A stretch of DNA of 64,000 nucleotides from Pedobacter indicus (GCF_003449035.1 NZ_QRGB01000001.1:744001-808000), one strand, 5' to 3'. Shown: positions 35,503 to 44,975, counted from the first letter of the stretch. The notes: a model not told the origin generated them from the sequence alone. Numbers and translations are program-made.

Positions 35503-36085
35503 GATTAAGATAATAGGATCTGCATGTATTGCTGTAGCTTTAGCCGCCGTTGTTTCTGCTTGTGGGGATGGAACGACCAGAAGTACAGGCATGGAATTTT
35601 CTCGGAATATGTATGATCCGATTGGATATAATGCAGATCAAGTAAATGGTAATTTTGCCAATAAAATAACAGCTCAGACACCCCCGGAAGGTACAGTTCC
35701 CATCGGGTTTGAAAACTTTGGAATGCAATATGAAAACACTATTGAAGGTTACGAAGCTGCAGGAGCAAATTTTCATAATCCGTTGGAAAGGACAGAAGAC
35801 AATTTAAAAGAAGGGGAAGTTTTATACTTACGCTTCTGTCAGCCATGTCATGGAGAGTCGGGTAATGGTGATGGTAGCATTGTTCAGTTGGAGAAGTTTC
35901 CGCCTCCGCCGTCATATAGTACTGGACCATCATCTCGCGGTGGAGCAATGAAAGATTTATCTGATGGTAAGATTTATCACACCATTTATTACGGATTAAA
36001 CTTAATGGGATCTCATGCTAGCCAGATTTCTCCGGAAGACCGCTGGAAGATTGTTATGCATGTTCATGAATTACAAAATCGATAG
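35495..36085 (+). CDS. actE: Alternative complex III subunit E (monoheme cytochrome c lipoprotein)
   Basis: 196 residues from the ATG at 35495, which opens a lipoprotein signal (GSACIAVALAAVVSAC, Cys about residue 23). A single heme site FCQPCHGESGNGDG lies in the second half and a Met ligand is available in GLNLMGSHASQI. In the complex ActE and ActA pass electrons toward cytochrome oxidase. In-frame ATGs at 35462 and 35486 lie inside actD and would put extra residues before the signal, so 35495 is preferred. Confidence 0.93.
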   Translation: MNKIKIIGSACIAVALAAVVSACGDGTTRSTGMEFSRNMYDPIGYNADQVNGNFANKITAQTPPEGTVPIGFENFGMQYENTIEGYEAAGANFHNPLERTEDNLKEGEVLYLRFCQPCHGESGNGDGSIVQLEKFPPPPSYSTGPSSRGGAMKDLSDGKIYHTIYYGLNLMGSHASQISPEDRWKIVMHVHELQNR

Positions 36086-36105
36086 TATAAATAGATATCT
36101 AACAA

Positions 36106-37326
36106 ATGGAAACTCATCAACATTCGTATAATTTTAATGAACAGTTCGACTTTTCAGGTAAACCTAAAACCTGGAGTCTAATTGCAATTTTGATTGGAGT
36201 AATTGCTATCGTGTACGGCTTTGTATTCAATGGCGCAGAAAGAACTTTTGCCAATCTGTTGTTAATGAGCTATTACTTAACGTGTATTTGCGCGGCTGGA
36301 ACTTGTTTCCTCGCAATACAGTATGTAACTCAATCGGGTTGGTCAGCTGGTATGATCCGTGTACCACAAGCATTTTCAAGTCTATTACCAATCGCTTCGC
36401 TTATATTATTGGCTGTTTGTGCAATCGGATTATTTTCTCATAATCTGTATCATCACTGGTTTGGAGAAGGATTGACAGATCCTAACAGCTCTCATTTTGA
36501 CCCGTTGATTGCAAAAAAGGAAGTTTATTTAAATGCACCAGCTTTCCTTTTACGCGAAGTTATCTTCTTAGCAGCTTATAGTTTTTTTGCCGTTGCACTA
36601 ACAAAGTTTTCCTATAATGAGGATCTTTCAGGTGGATTAAATTCATATAAGAAGAGTTTTAAATATTCTGCAATATTCTTGGTGATTTTTGGTTTCACGT
36701 CACCAATTTGGATTTTTGATACGATCATGTCTTTGGAGGCCCATTGGTTTTCAACAATGTTTGGTTGGTACAACTTTGCCGCTCTTTGGGTGAGTGGTTT
36801 ATGTGCAATTACCCTAACAATTATTTTGTTGAAGAAGGCGGGATATATGCATTGGGTTAATATCAATCACCTGCATGATATGGGTAAGCTCATATTTGGT
36901 TTTTCCATTTTCTGGTGCTATGTTTGGTTCGCGCAGTTCATGTTGATATGGTATGCGAACTTACCAGAGGAAACGGTTTACTTCTATAAGCGTTGGGAGC
37001 CTGAATATAAACCATGGTTCTGGTTGAATATTGTTATCAACTTTTTAGCACCGATCTTAATCTTAATTAATAGATCTTGGGTGAGAAATGTGAATGTATT
37101 GGCCGGAGTTTGTATCCTATTATTGTTAGGTCACTGGCTTGACTACTACTTAATGATTATGCCGGGAACGGTGGAACAGCATAGGGGTTTTGGTCTAACT
37201 GAAATTGGTATGGCAATTGGATTTACAGGGTTATTTGTTTATTTAATGCTTAACAAATTGAGTAAGCACGCTCTAGCACCTCAAAAGCACCCATTTTTGG
37301 AGGAAAGCCTACACCATCAAATTTAA
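36106..37326 (+). CDS. actF: Alternative complex III subunit F (NrfD-like second membrane subunit)
   Basis: 406 residues with about ten membrane helices: a variant of the NrfD fold seen in ActF, for example PAFLLREVIFLAAYSFFAVA, SPIWIFDTIMSLEAHWFSTM and FWCYVWFAQFMLIWYANLPE. ActF pairs with ActC in the membrane core. A proton-channel role has been proposed for the family. The stop is 38 nt before coxB, so complex III and oxidase genes form one continuous transcription unit, in keeping with a complex III-oxidase supercomplex. Confidence 0.93.
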   Translation: METHQHSYNFNEQFDFSGKPKTWSLIAILIGVIAIVYGFVFNGAERTFANLLLMSYYLTCICAAGTCFLAIQYVTQSGWSAGMIRVPQAFSSLLPIASLILLAVCAIGLFSHNLYHHWFGEGLTDPNSSHFDPLIAKKEVYLNAPAFLLREVIFLAAYSFFAVALTKFSYNEDLSGGLNSYKKSFKYSAIFLVIFGFTSPIWIFDTIMSLEAHWFSTMFGWYNFAALWVSGLCAITLTIILLKKAGYMHWVNINHLHDMGKLIFGFSIFWCYVWFAQFMLIWYANLPEETVYFYKRWEPEYKPWFWLNIVINFLAPILILINRSWVRNVNVLAGVCILLLLGHWLDYYLMIMPGTVEQHRGFGLTEIGMAIGFTGLFVYLMLNKLSKHALAPQKHPFLEESLHHQI

Positions 37327-37364
37327 AATTTACGTAACTTTAAAAGTTTAATCGAACAATTAAA

Positions 37365-38732
37365 ATGAAATTAAGACAATTCGTTCATAGTAAGGGAGTT
37401 CTTGGACTGGTATTAGGATTATTGTTCTTACTTCAGGGACCGGTTTTTGCTCAGACTGATACAACTGCGGCAACAGCTGATACAGAACAGGTTGAAGCAG
37501 TGCAAGGAGACAGCATTGAGGCGGTGGCAGCTGGGGAAACCGAAGACGCAGCGCCGACAGAAGAAGCCGCTACTTCAACTGAAGAAGTTTCCGCTGCCAG
37601 CACCAGCACTAGCTCTTCAACTAACACAGCTGCAGAGGCTGCTGAAGAAGAGGCAAATATTCCAACTCAAGTTTATGTAAACTTCTTTTACTATGTCTTG
37701 CTGTTTGTATTGATTTGCTTGATTGTTACTATAATCGGACAAATTGGTAGCGTATATGAACTTACTCAACGGATGCAAGGTAAAATTATTGGAAACAAAT
37801 GGCATTCTTCTCAAGGATGGTTGTTTTTAGTAGCATTGCCTTTATTTTTATATGGGATCTATTGGTCCTATGTCAATCACGGTGCAATGAGTTTTCGTGA
37901 GGCAGCTACGGAGCACGGTGCCAAAATAGATACGCTTTTTATTATCACGACGATTATCACAACAATCGTATTAGTCTTAACTCACATTGCTCTTTTCGGT
38001 TTCAGTTGGAAGTATAGAGGTTCTGATAAAAGAAAGGCTTATTTCTACCCTCATAATAATACGTTAGAAAAGATCTGGACGATTGTGCCAGCTACGGTGT
38101 TAACGGTTTTGGTGCTTTCTGGATTCTTCACATGGAGAGGGATAACCAATATTCCAGAAGATCAACAGAAAGACGCGCTTCAAATTGAAGTGACTGGTGA
38201 ACAGTTTTTATGGACAGTTCGGTATGGCGGTCGCGATAATGTTATTGGGCAGCGAGATTATAAGTTGACTACGCCGACAAATGGTTTAGGGATTGATTAT
38301 ACTGATAAAAGTGCATTAGATGATGTGCGTGCAGGTGATATCGTTCTTCCTGTCGGCAAACCTGTGCATTTTACTGTAAACGCAAAAGACGTTCTACATT
38401 CATTTTATATTCCCGAATTCAGGGTTCAGATAAACGCAGTTCCCGGAATGCCTACTTTCTTTCATATAGTTCCAAAATATACTACTGAAGAGATGAGGGA
38501 AAAGTTAGACGATCCGACATACGATTACATTTTGCTTTGTGCTAAAATCTGTGGGGGAGGGCATTATAATATGCAGAAAAAAGTAATCGTTGTAACGGAA
38601 GCCGAATATAAGGAGTGGTTATCGGAGCAGACTTACTTCTTTGATGAAGCTATGCAAAAAGAGTTTAAAGAGACTCAGCAGCAGGCCAACAATTCGGTGA
38701 TAGAAGGGAATCAAATGGTATTAAACAACTAA
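37365..38732 (+). CDS. coxB: Cytochrome c oxidase subunit II
   Basis: 455 residues, longer than usual because an acidic Thr/Ala/Glu-rich segment (about residues 30 to 100, with runs like TEEAATSTEEVSAASTSTSS) separates the signal peptide (to PVFAQ) from the first of two membrane helices. The C-terminal cupredoxin domain has the complete CuA site: the His of DVLHSFYIPEFR and CAKICGGGHYNM (CxxxCxxxHxxM). CuA accepts electrons from cytochrome c or ActE/ActA. No fused cytochrome c domain is present. The low-complexity segment probably lies in the periplasm. Confidence 0.95.
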   Translation: MKLRQFVHSKGVLGLVLGLLFLLQGPVFAQTDTTAATADTEQVEAVQGDSIEAVAAGETEDAAPTEEAATSTEEVSAASTSTSSSTNTAAEAAEEEANIPTQVYVNFFYYVLLFVLICLIVTIIGQIGSVYELTQRMQGKIIGNKWHSSQGWLFLVALPLFLYGIYWSYVNHGAMSFREAATEHGAKIDTLFIITTIITTIVLVLTHIALFGFSWKYRGSDKRKAYFYPHNNTLEKIWTIVPATVLTVLVLSGFFTWRGITNIPEDQQKDALQIEVTGEQFLWTVRYGGRDNVIGQRDYKLTTPTNGLGIDYTDKSALDDVRAGDIVLPVGKPVHFTVNAKDVLHSFYIPEFRVQINAVPGMPTFFHIVPKYTTEEMREKLDDPTYDYILLCAKICGGGHYNMQKKVIVVTEAEYKEWLSEQTYFFDEAMQKEFKETQQQANNSVIEGNQMVLNN

Positions 38733-38751
38733 ATATAGAGTTAAAGAACTT

Positions 38752-40647
38752 ATGGCAACTACATCAACTCTGTCGGCGGCAGATTTTAATCACAACGATC
38801 ATCATGGTGATCATGGGCATAAGGAAACATTTATATCTAAATATGTTTTTAGCTTAGATCACAAGATGATAGCCAAACAATTCTTGATAACAGGAATTAT
38901 TATGGCCTTTATCGCGTTATTTTTATCTATCTTATTTCGTTTGCAATTAGCTTGGCCGGAAACAGACTTTCCAATATTAGAGGTCTTTCTAGGCAAGTGG
39001 GCCGAGGGTGGGCGAATAAAGCCTGAATTTTTCTTGGCTTTGGTGACAATTCACGGTACGATCATGGTTTTCTTTGTGTTAACGGCTGGTCTTAGTGGAA
39101 CCTTTAGTAATTTGCTGATACCCTTACAAATTGGAGCCCGTGATATGGCAGCCCCGTTTGTAAACATGTTATCATACTGGTTTTTTCTTGCTGCATGTAT
39201 CATCATGCTAGCTTCTTTCTTTGTAGAGAGTGGTCCAGCTTCGTCCGGATGGACCGTCTACCCGCCGCTTTCCGCCGTTCCGACTGCGATTGCAGGGTCA
39301 GGAACGGGAATGACTTTATGGTTAGTAAGTATGGTTCTTTTTATCGCTTCACAGGTAATGGGCGGTATTAATTATATCAGTACTATACTTAATATGAGAA
39401 CAAAAGGGATGAGCCTTTGGAGGATGCCTTTGACTATCTGGGCGCTTTTGTTCACTGCTGTATTAGGTCTATTAGCTTTCCCAGTACTGGTTTCAGCCGT
39501 TGTACTTTTATTTTTTGATAGAAGTATGGGCACTAGTTTTTATCTTTCTGATCTCGTTGTGCAGGGGCAAATTCTTGCTAATGAAGGTGGAAGTCCGATT
39601 CTGTTCCAGCACTTGTTCTGGTTCTTAGGACACCCAGAGGTATACATTGTAATTTTACCAGCGTTCGGTATCACTTCCGAGGTAATTTCTACCAATGCGC
39701 GTAAACCGATCTTTGGTTACCATGCAATGGTTTATTCTTTGGCAGGAATCGCCATATTATCATTCATTGTTTGGGGGCACCACATGTTCGTGACAGGGAT
39801 GAATCCATTTTTAGGTGGTGTATTTATGATCACTACCTTGATAATCGCTGTACCATCTGCAGTAAAGGTGTTTAACTACCTCGCAACTATTTGGAGGGGT
39901 AATATACGATTTACGCCAGCTATGATGTTTGCGATCGGAATGGTATCATTCTTTATATCAGGAGGTATAACTGGTCTATTCGTGGGTAATGCTGCGATCG
40001 ATATCAATGTTCATGATACTTATTTTATTGTGGCTCACTTTCACTTAGTAATGGGATCGGCTGCTATTTTTGGTATGTTGGCAGGGGTGTATCACTGGTT
40101 CCCTAAAATGTATGGACGTTTGATGGATAATCGGTTGGGATACCTACATTTCTGGTTGACTTTTATCGGAGCCTATTTTGTGTTTATACCTATGCACTTT
40201 ATGGGTATCGATGGAGTACCACGTAGATATTATGCATTTACATCCTTCGAGTTTATGGACAAGTGGTTATCGGTGAATGTATTTATCACTTGGTCTGCAA
40301 TTATAGCTGGATTGGCACAAGTGGCTTTTGCATGGAATTTCTTTTGGTCTATGAAGCATGGTAAGTTAGCTGGACAGAATCCTTGGGGCGGAAACACTTT
40401 AGAGTGGACAACACCTGTCGAACGTATTCACGGAAACTGGCCTGGAGAGCTCCCAACAGTTCATCGTTGGCCATATGATTATAGCAAGCCAGGGCATCAT
40501 GAAGATTTTATTCTTCAAACCACTCCGTTCTCAGAAACAATGAGCTCGAACCTTCCTCATGACTTCGAAGGAAATCCAGAGGCTGAAAGAATCCAGCGTG
40601 AATGGGAGGCTCAACAAGAGATTGTCGAAAACGAAGAATCCAAGTAG
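38752..40647 (+). CDS. coxA: Cytochrome c oxidase subunit I
   Basis: 631 residues with 12 core helices. Ligand motifs: VTIHGTIMVFF (heme a His), LGHPEVYIVILPAFG (CuB His, cross-linked Tyr and channel Glu, diagnostic for type A1 oxidases), WGHHMFVTG (CuB His pair) and DTYFIVAHFHLVMG (heme a3 and heme a His). It reduces oxygen to water and pumps protons. An N-terminal His/Asp-rich stretch (NHNDHHGDHGHKE) could bind metal or be a neutral extension. Gene follows coxB by 19 nt. Confidence 0.97.
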   Translation: MATTSTLSAADFNHNDHHGDHGHKETFISKYVFSLDHKMIAKQFLITGIIMAFIALFLSILFRLQLAWPETDFPILEVFLGKWAEGGRIKPEFFLALVTIHGTIMVFFVLTAGLSGTFSNLLIPLQIGARDMAAPFVNMLSYWFFLAACIIMLASFFVESGPASSGWTVYPPLSAVPTAIAGSGTGMTLWLVSMVLFIASQVMGGINYISTILNMRTKGMSLWRMPLTIWALLFTAVLGLLAFPVLVSAVVLLFFDRSMGTSFYLSDLVVQGQILANEGGSPILFQHLFWFLGHPEVYIVILPAFGITSEVISTNARKPIFGYHAMVYSLAGIAILSFIVWGHHMFVTGMNPFLGGVFMITTLIIAVPSAVKVFNYLATIWRGNIRFTPAMMFAIGMVSFFISGGITGLFVGNAAIDINVHDTYFIVAHFHLVMGSAAIFGMLAGVYHWFPKMYGRLMDNRLGYLHFWLTFIGAYFVFIPMHFMGIDGVPRRYYAFTSFEFMDKWLSVNVFITWSAIIAGLAQVAFAWNFFWSMKHGKLAGQNPWGGNTLEWTTPVERIHGNWPGELPTVHRWPYDYSKPGHHEDFILQTTPFSETMSSNLPHDFEGNPEAERIQREWEAQQEIVENEESK

Positions 40648-40680
40648 AAATACTTAAGTAGTGAAAGAGGGGACGAAATA

Positions 40681-41742
40681 ATGTACTTACCGGCTGAGAA
40701 AAGATTTATAATGGTGAATCGGATCACTATTGTGATCCTTTACATCGTCATCTTAGCCGGAGGTGTGGTAAGGAGCACCGGTTCTGGAATGGGGTGTCCC
40801 GATTGGCCAAAATGCTTTAACCGCTTGGTACCTCCAACACATGTTTCTCAGCTTCCTGCAGACTATGAGCAAGAGTACATTGATGGCAGAGCGAAAAAAA
40901 ATGAACGCTTCGCCAATTATCTAGAGAAATTAGGTTTTAAGGACTTAGCTTCTAAGATTCGAAATGATGATAGTATTCTTGAGCATGAGGAGTTTAATGC
41001 CGCTAAGACATGGACCGAGTACATAAATCGTCTAGCAGGCGCAACGGTGGGAGTGTTCCTCTTGTTATGTGTGGTCTTTTCGACTGCTTACTGGAGATTT
41101 AGAAAAAGGATTTTCTTTTTTAGTTTGGTGAACGTCGTGCTGGTTGTGTTTCAGGCTTGGATGGGATCGGTTGTCGTTTCTACTAACTTGACACCTTGGG
41201 TTATTACCATTCACATGGTCTTAGCACTAGTGATATTGCTAATCGCGATATATACGTATTTTCAAGCAAGAGTCGTCAGGGATAGAGGAATTTTATTTAA
41301 TCAAGGCTCAGCTTGGATTAAATGGTTAGCGGTTTTAGTGTTGTTTGTCACGTTTATACAAGTCATCATTGGAACAGATATACGGGAGAGTATTGACATG
41401 ATTTCTGCAAGTTACGAGGGAACGAATCGTAATCTTTGGGTCGATCAACTTGGAGACAGCTACATATGGCACCGTGAGCTGGCATTGGTGTCATTTGTTC
41501 TTACTTTATTCTTGTTTTTTGCTGTGCGTTCAAGATTTGCAGGCGATAGTGAGCAAAGTAGAATGATTAATCTTATGATGATATTGGTGGTGCTGCAAAT
41601 TATAAGCGGATTAGTGTTAGGATATATGGGTATGCCAGCTTATATGCAGACCGTACATCTCGTTCTAGCAACGCTTACTTTTGGCGCTCAATATTATATT
41701 ATTCTCTTATTAACTAAAACAAGCCAATATATTGGGCATTAG
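40681..41742 (+). CDS. ctaA: Heme A synthase (COX15/CtaA)
   Basis: 353 residues with eight predicted helices. The N-terminal signature GGVVRSTGSGMGCPDWPKCF is typical of COX15/CtaA, and the conserved His residues that bind heme appear in AKTWTEYINRLAGA (flanking EH), TIHMVLAL, IWHRELAL and TVHLVLATL. It oxidises the methyl group of heme O to the formyl of heme A. A long extramembrane loop (KKNERFANYLEKLGFKDLAS) lies between helices 1 and 2, as in other Bacteroidota proteins. It follows coxA by 33 nt and precedes ctaB. Confidence 0.94.
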   Translation: MYLPAEKRFIMVNRITIVILYIVILAGGVVRSTGSGMGCPDWPKCFNRLVPPTHVSQLPADYEQEYIDGRAKKNERFANYLEKLGFKDLASKIRNDDSILEHEEFNAAKTWTEYINRLAGATVGVFLLLCVVFSTAYWRFRKRIFFFSLVNVVLVVFQAWMGSVVVSTNLTPWVITIHMVLALVILLIAIYTYFQARVVRDRGILFNQGSAWIKWLAVLVLFVTFIQVIIGTDIRESIDMISASYEGTNRNLWVDQLGDSYIWHRELALVSFVLTLFLFFAVRSRFAGDSEQSRMINLMMILVVLQIISGLVLGYMGMPAYMQTVHLVLATLTFGAQYYIILLLTKTSQYIGH

Positions 41743-41749
41743 ATAGAAG

Positions 41750-42625
41750 GTGAAAGATTTTTTACAGGATTTTAAAAAGCTGGTTAAGCTTCGGCTGACG
41801 TTAACCGTCGTATTCTCTGCTTCCGTAGCTTTCTTGATAGGTAGTAAGGTTCAGGGTGACATTAATTGGTTCAATTGGGTGATTTTAACTATTAGCGGTT
41901 TTCTGGTGACTGGTTCTGCCAACGGGTTTAATGAGATTATAGAGCGTGATCTGGACAAACTCATGTCCCGAACGGCAGATAGACCGCTTCCATCAGGAAG
42001 AATGAATACGGGTCAAGCATTAATCTTGAGCTTGTTTATGGGGCTAATAGGGACAATACTCTTGTTCCGGTTGAATTTGTTAACCGGAGCATTGTCAGTT
42101 TTTTCAATCATTCTCTATGCCTTTGTATATACACCAATTAAGCAGATATCACCTATAGCAGTTTTTGTTGGAGCATTTCCAGGGGCTCTGCCTCCGTTAA
42201 TCGGTTATTTTGCCGCGTTTGACGAGCCGATGATATCGTGGATACCCATCATTCTGTTTACCATACAGTTTGTATGGCAATTTCCCCATTTTTGGTCAAT
42301 TGCATGGGTGTTAGACGAGGATTATAAGCGTGCAGGATTCAGGCTGCTGCCTACTTGCAAGAAAGACAAGGTGAGCGCATTTATGGTGATATTTTCGTCA
42401 ATGTTGTTAATACCTGTAGGGTTACTACCAACACTAATGGGCTTTGGAGGCTATGTGGTCGGTGCTTTGTCAACATTAGGAGGGCTCGTGTTTGTTTGGT
42501 ATTCTTGGTCCCTTTACAAGAAACTGGATACCGCATCAGCGAAAAAAGTGATGTTCACATCCTTTCTTTATTTACCAGTTGTACAGTTAACTTTGTTGTT
42601 TGATTTTATACCAATATCGATATGA
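41750..42625 (+). CDS. ctaB: Heme O synthase (protoheme IX farnesyltransferase)
   Basis: 291 residues, starting at GTG (41750), 7 nt after ctaA. A UbiA-superfamily enzyme with the first Asp-rich motif in SANGFNEIIERDLDKLMSRT and the heme-specific TADRPLPSGRM segment. The second conserved region is WQFPHFWSIAWVLDEDYKRA. It attaches a farnesyl group to heme b, giving heme O for CtaA. The stop overlaps the following subunit III gene (ATGA). Confidence 0.94.
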   Translation: MKDFLQDFKKLVKLRLTLTVVFSASVAFLIGSKVQGDINWFNWVILTISGFLVTGSANGFNEIIERDLDKLMSRTADRPLPSGRMNTGQALILSLFMGLIGTILLFRLNLLTGALSVFSIILYAFVYTPIKQISPIAVFVGAFPGALPPLIGYFAAFDEPMISWIPIILFTIQFVWQFPHFWSIAWVLDEDYKRAGFRLLPTCKKDKVSAFMVIFSSMLLIPVGLLPTLMGFGGYVVGALSTLGGLVFVWYSWSLYKKLDTASAKKVMFTSFLYLPVVQLTLLFDFIPISI

Positions 42626-43209
42626 GCACGAAGGATTTAACAAAGGAACAGAGCTCTTTAGCAGTATTTAGAGCTAAAAAATTTGCATTATGGCTTTTTA
42701 TTATTGCCTCTATTATGATTTTTGCTTCCTTGAGCAGCGGGTACATTGTTTATACGGCAAACGGAGTTGACAAAGGAATCAAAATCATCTTGCCAAAAGC
42801 CTTTATATGGAGTACTATTTTCATTGTGCTGAGTAGTATCACAGTTCACATGGCATATTTAGCAACAAAGAAGGAGCTAACTGCTAAACGGCGCTTATAT
42901 TTACTAATATCGATTGCGCTAGGAACGGCTTTTTTTGTATCTCAATTTAATGCTTGGAAAGTTCTGGTAGAACAAGGCGCTTACTTTATTAATAATAATG
43001 CCTCTCAATCGTTCATTTATGTTTTTACGGGCTTTCACTTAGCACATATTTTGGGTGGAGTTATTGTTCTGTTGGTTGCGTTTTTTAGAAAAACTGAGCG
43101 CTATACGTCAGCACAGAATATAGCGAGCACAGAGTTGGGTGCCATGTTCTGGCATTTTCTAGATATATTATGGATATATATATATGTTTTCTTACTTTTG
43201 AACCAATAA
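42622..43209 (+). CDS. Heme-copper oxidase subunit III-like protein (first of two)
   Basis: 195 residues with five predicted helices. Subunit III features are the helix with FVSQFNAWKVLVEQGAYF and the late FTGFHLAHILGGVIVL with a conserved His, plus AMFWHFLDILWIYIYVFL at the end. The family stabilises the active site of subunit I. It overlaps ctaB by 4 nt. A second, longer subunit III gene follows 10 nt later; this shorter copy may pair with it. Confidence 0.9.
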   Translation: MSTKDLTKEQSSLAVFRAKKFALWLFIIASIMIFASLSSGYIVYTANGVDKGIKIILPKAFIWSTIFIVLSSITVHMAYLATKKELTAKRRLYLLISIALGTAFFVSQFNAWKVLVEQGAYFINNNASQSFIYVFTGFHLAHILGGVIVLLVAFFRKTERYTSAQNIASTELGAMFWHFLDILWIYIYVFLLLNQ

Positions 43210-43219
43210 AATTTTTATA

Positions 43220-43912
43220 ATGAGCACAACTGTATCAAAATTAGATGAAGTAAAGACTGGCAAATGGTCAGGTGGAACCTCACCTTTAAAGGCTGAATAT
43301 GGTAAAGTCATGATGTGGCTGTTTCTGCTTTCAGACGCATTCACATTTACGGGTTTCCTTACCATATATGGTGCGCAGAGAATGTATATGCAAGATACAT
43401 GGCCTAATCCAGATATAATTTTTCAATCCATCCCCTTTATAACCGATACAGGGGCACCGTTGGTATTTGTTGGAATCATGACATTCATCTTGATTGTGAG
43501 CTCTGTAACTATGGTATTAGCCGTTGAAGCGGGTCATCGTCATTCTAAGAAGGAAGTTGTCATATGGATGATTTTAACAATTGTCGGAGGTCTGACATTC
43601 TTGGGTTGTCAAGCATTAGAGTGGAGTCACTTGAGCCATCAGGGTTTTTGGTTTGGAGCCATCCCTGAGTCTATACCTCTAGCTGAACAACAAGGCGCTA
43701 CTCAGTTCTCGAGCTTCTTTTTCGCGATAACAGGGTTTCACGGTTTCCACGTGACGGTTGGTATTACTTTGAATATCATTATCCTTTTAATGACACTCGC
43801 GAATGTGTTCGAAAGAAGGGGGACCTATCTGATGATCGAGAAAGTTGGTTTATACTGGCACTTTGTTGATTTGGTGTGGGTGTTTGTGTTTACGTTCTTC
43901 TATTTGGTTTAA
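43220..43912 (+). CDS. coxC: Cytochrome c oxidase subunit III (second of two)
   Basis: 230 residues. It begins with a cytoplasmic stretch and KVMMWLFLLSDAFTFTGFLT, the typical helix-1 motif of subunit III, then LGCQALEWSHLSHQGFWFG, FAITGFHGFHVTVGITLN and GLYWHFVDLVWVFVFTFFYL. These match CoxC proteins more fully than the copy upstream. Part of the membrane core of the oxidase. Confidence 0.93.
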   Translation: MSTTVSKLDEVKTGKWSGGTSPLKAEYGKVMMWLFLLSDAFTFTGFLTIYGAQRMYMQDTWPNPDIIFQSIPFITDTGAPLVFVGIMTFILIVSSVTMVLAVEAGHRHSKKEVVIWMILTIVGGLTFLGCQALEWSHLSHQGFWFGAIPESIPLAEQQGATQFSSFFFAITGFHGFHVTVGITLNIIILLMTLANVFERRGTYLMIEKVGLYWHFVDLVWVFVFTFFYLV

Positions 43913-43932
43913 AAATTTTAAAATTACAGATC

Positions 43933-44286
43933 ATGTCTACTGAAAATACTACTACTCAGAATACATACGAACATCATGAGCCGGATATGACCAAAGGTCG
44001 TATTTGGAAGGTATTCTTTTATTTATTGGGACTTACCGCTTTAGAATTTATTATTGCCTTGGGTTTTGTAGAAACCGGTTTGATTGAAAAAGGTTTTGCT
44101 GTAATTGCAGCCTATATTATTTTAACAATATTGAAGGCCTTCTACATCGTTGCATATTTCATGCACCTTAAATTTGAGAATAAAGCGTTTAAACTTATAT
44201 TAGGTATCCCTCTTTTCCTATTGATCTATTTTATTGTCCTTGTTCTCATTGAAGGAGATTATCTTGGCCTTTATATCTACAAATAA
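43933..44286 (+). CDS. coxD: Cytochrome c oxidase subunit IV (prokaryotic, CoxD/CyoD-like)
   Basis: 117 residues from the ATG at 43933 (STENTTTQNTYEHHEPDMTK). Three membrane helices, with KAFYIVAYFMHLKFENKAF as the signature of bacterial subunit IV. A small structural subunit of the oxidase. In-frame starts further upstream lie inside coxC and are rejected. Confidence 0.92.
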   Translation: MSTENTTTQNTYEHHEPDMTKGRIWKVFFYLLGLTALEFIIALGFVETGLIEKGFAVIAAYIILTILKAFYIVAYFMHLKFENKAFKLILGIPLFLLIYFIVLVLIEGDYLGLYIYK

Positions 44287-44311
44287 GAGGCGTACAGCTT
44301 AATAAGCATTC

Positions 44312-44974
44312 ATGACTGAAAAGAATAAGAAATATTCTTTAGGTAAAATTGTAACCCTGGTATTGATTTTATTAATACCAGGGTTATTGCATTTTTATTT
44401 AAGACAAACTGGCCAGAACATCTATCAAGAGCTCCCACATTTAGGCTCTCCGAATACCGATACTACCCAGGTTAAGCCTTTTCAGCTTATTAATCAGGAC
44501 AGCGAGGTTGTTAACTTTCCTGAACGAGAAAGCATTACCGTTGTCCAATTTATGCATAGTGATTGTCAACAGTTTGGAGACTATATGAGTCTCTCAATGG
44601 CTCGTGTAGCAAAGAAATTTGGAGAGCATCCCAATGTGCATCTTTACAGTATCTCTCTTGACTCTAACGACACGCCGGCTGTGCTAAAAGAAATGGCGCT
44701 ACATTATGGCGCGGCGGGTACTAATTGGCAGTTTCTCACCGGTAGTGAAGAAGAGACTTCCCGAATTGCACAACAGGAATTTTGGGTTGATGGGTTTAGA
44801 ACTTCACAAGGTAACAATCGTATTATACATAGTCCGTTCTTTATATTATTGGATTCAAAACAGCGTATTAGAGGTTACTACGAGTTTTTCACGAAAGATG
44901 AGGTTGATCGTTTGATCGGTGAAATGATTTTACTAGTAACCGAATTATCCCGAGAAAATAAGGTAGATTTGTAA
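44312..44974 (+). CDS. SCO1/SenC-like protein with an incomplete copper-binding CxxxC motif
   Basis: 220 residues. An N-terminal membrane anchor (GKIVTLVLILLIPGLLHFYL) is followed by a thioredoxin-fold domain of the SCO family. The canonical CxxxC copper/redox motif reads C85-Q-Q-F-G89, so the second Cys is missing. The conserved C-terminal His is present (H173 in IIHSPFFILLD). Normal SCO proteins deliver copper to the CuA site of CoxB, so this copy cannot use the usual two Cys plus His site. It lies 25 nt after coxD and 1 nt before the DUF420 gene, clearly within the oxidase operon. Other SCO proteins may be encoded elsewhere. Confidence 0.85.
   Translation: MTEKNKKYSLGKIVTLVLILLIPGLLHFYLRQTGQNIYQELPHLGSPNTDTTQVKPFQLINQDSEVVNFPERESITVVQFMHSDCQQFGDYMSLSMARVAKKFGEHPNVHLYSISLDSNDTPAVLKEMALHYGAAGTNWQFLTGSEEETSRIAQQEFWVDGFRTSQGNNRIIHSPFFILLDSKQRIRGYYEFFTKDEVDRLIGEMILLVTELSRENKVDL
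44352..44386 (+). other. Perfect 13-bp hairpin inside the SCO-like gene
   Basis: TAACCCTGGTATT (44352-44364) pairs without mismatch with 44374-44386; the loop is 9 nt and the 3' side is T-rich (TTGCATTTTTATTT). It falls in the codons of the membrane anchor, 66 nt after the coxD stop. It may act as a partial terminator or stability element between the oxidase structural genes and the assembly genes. Confidence 0.7.
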
Positions 44975-44975
44975 A

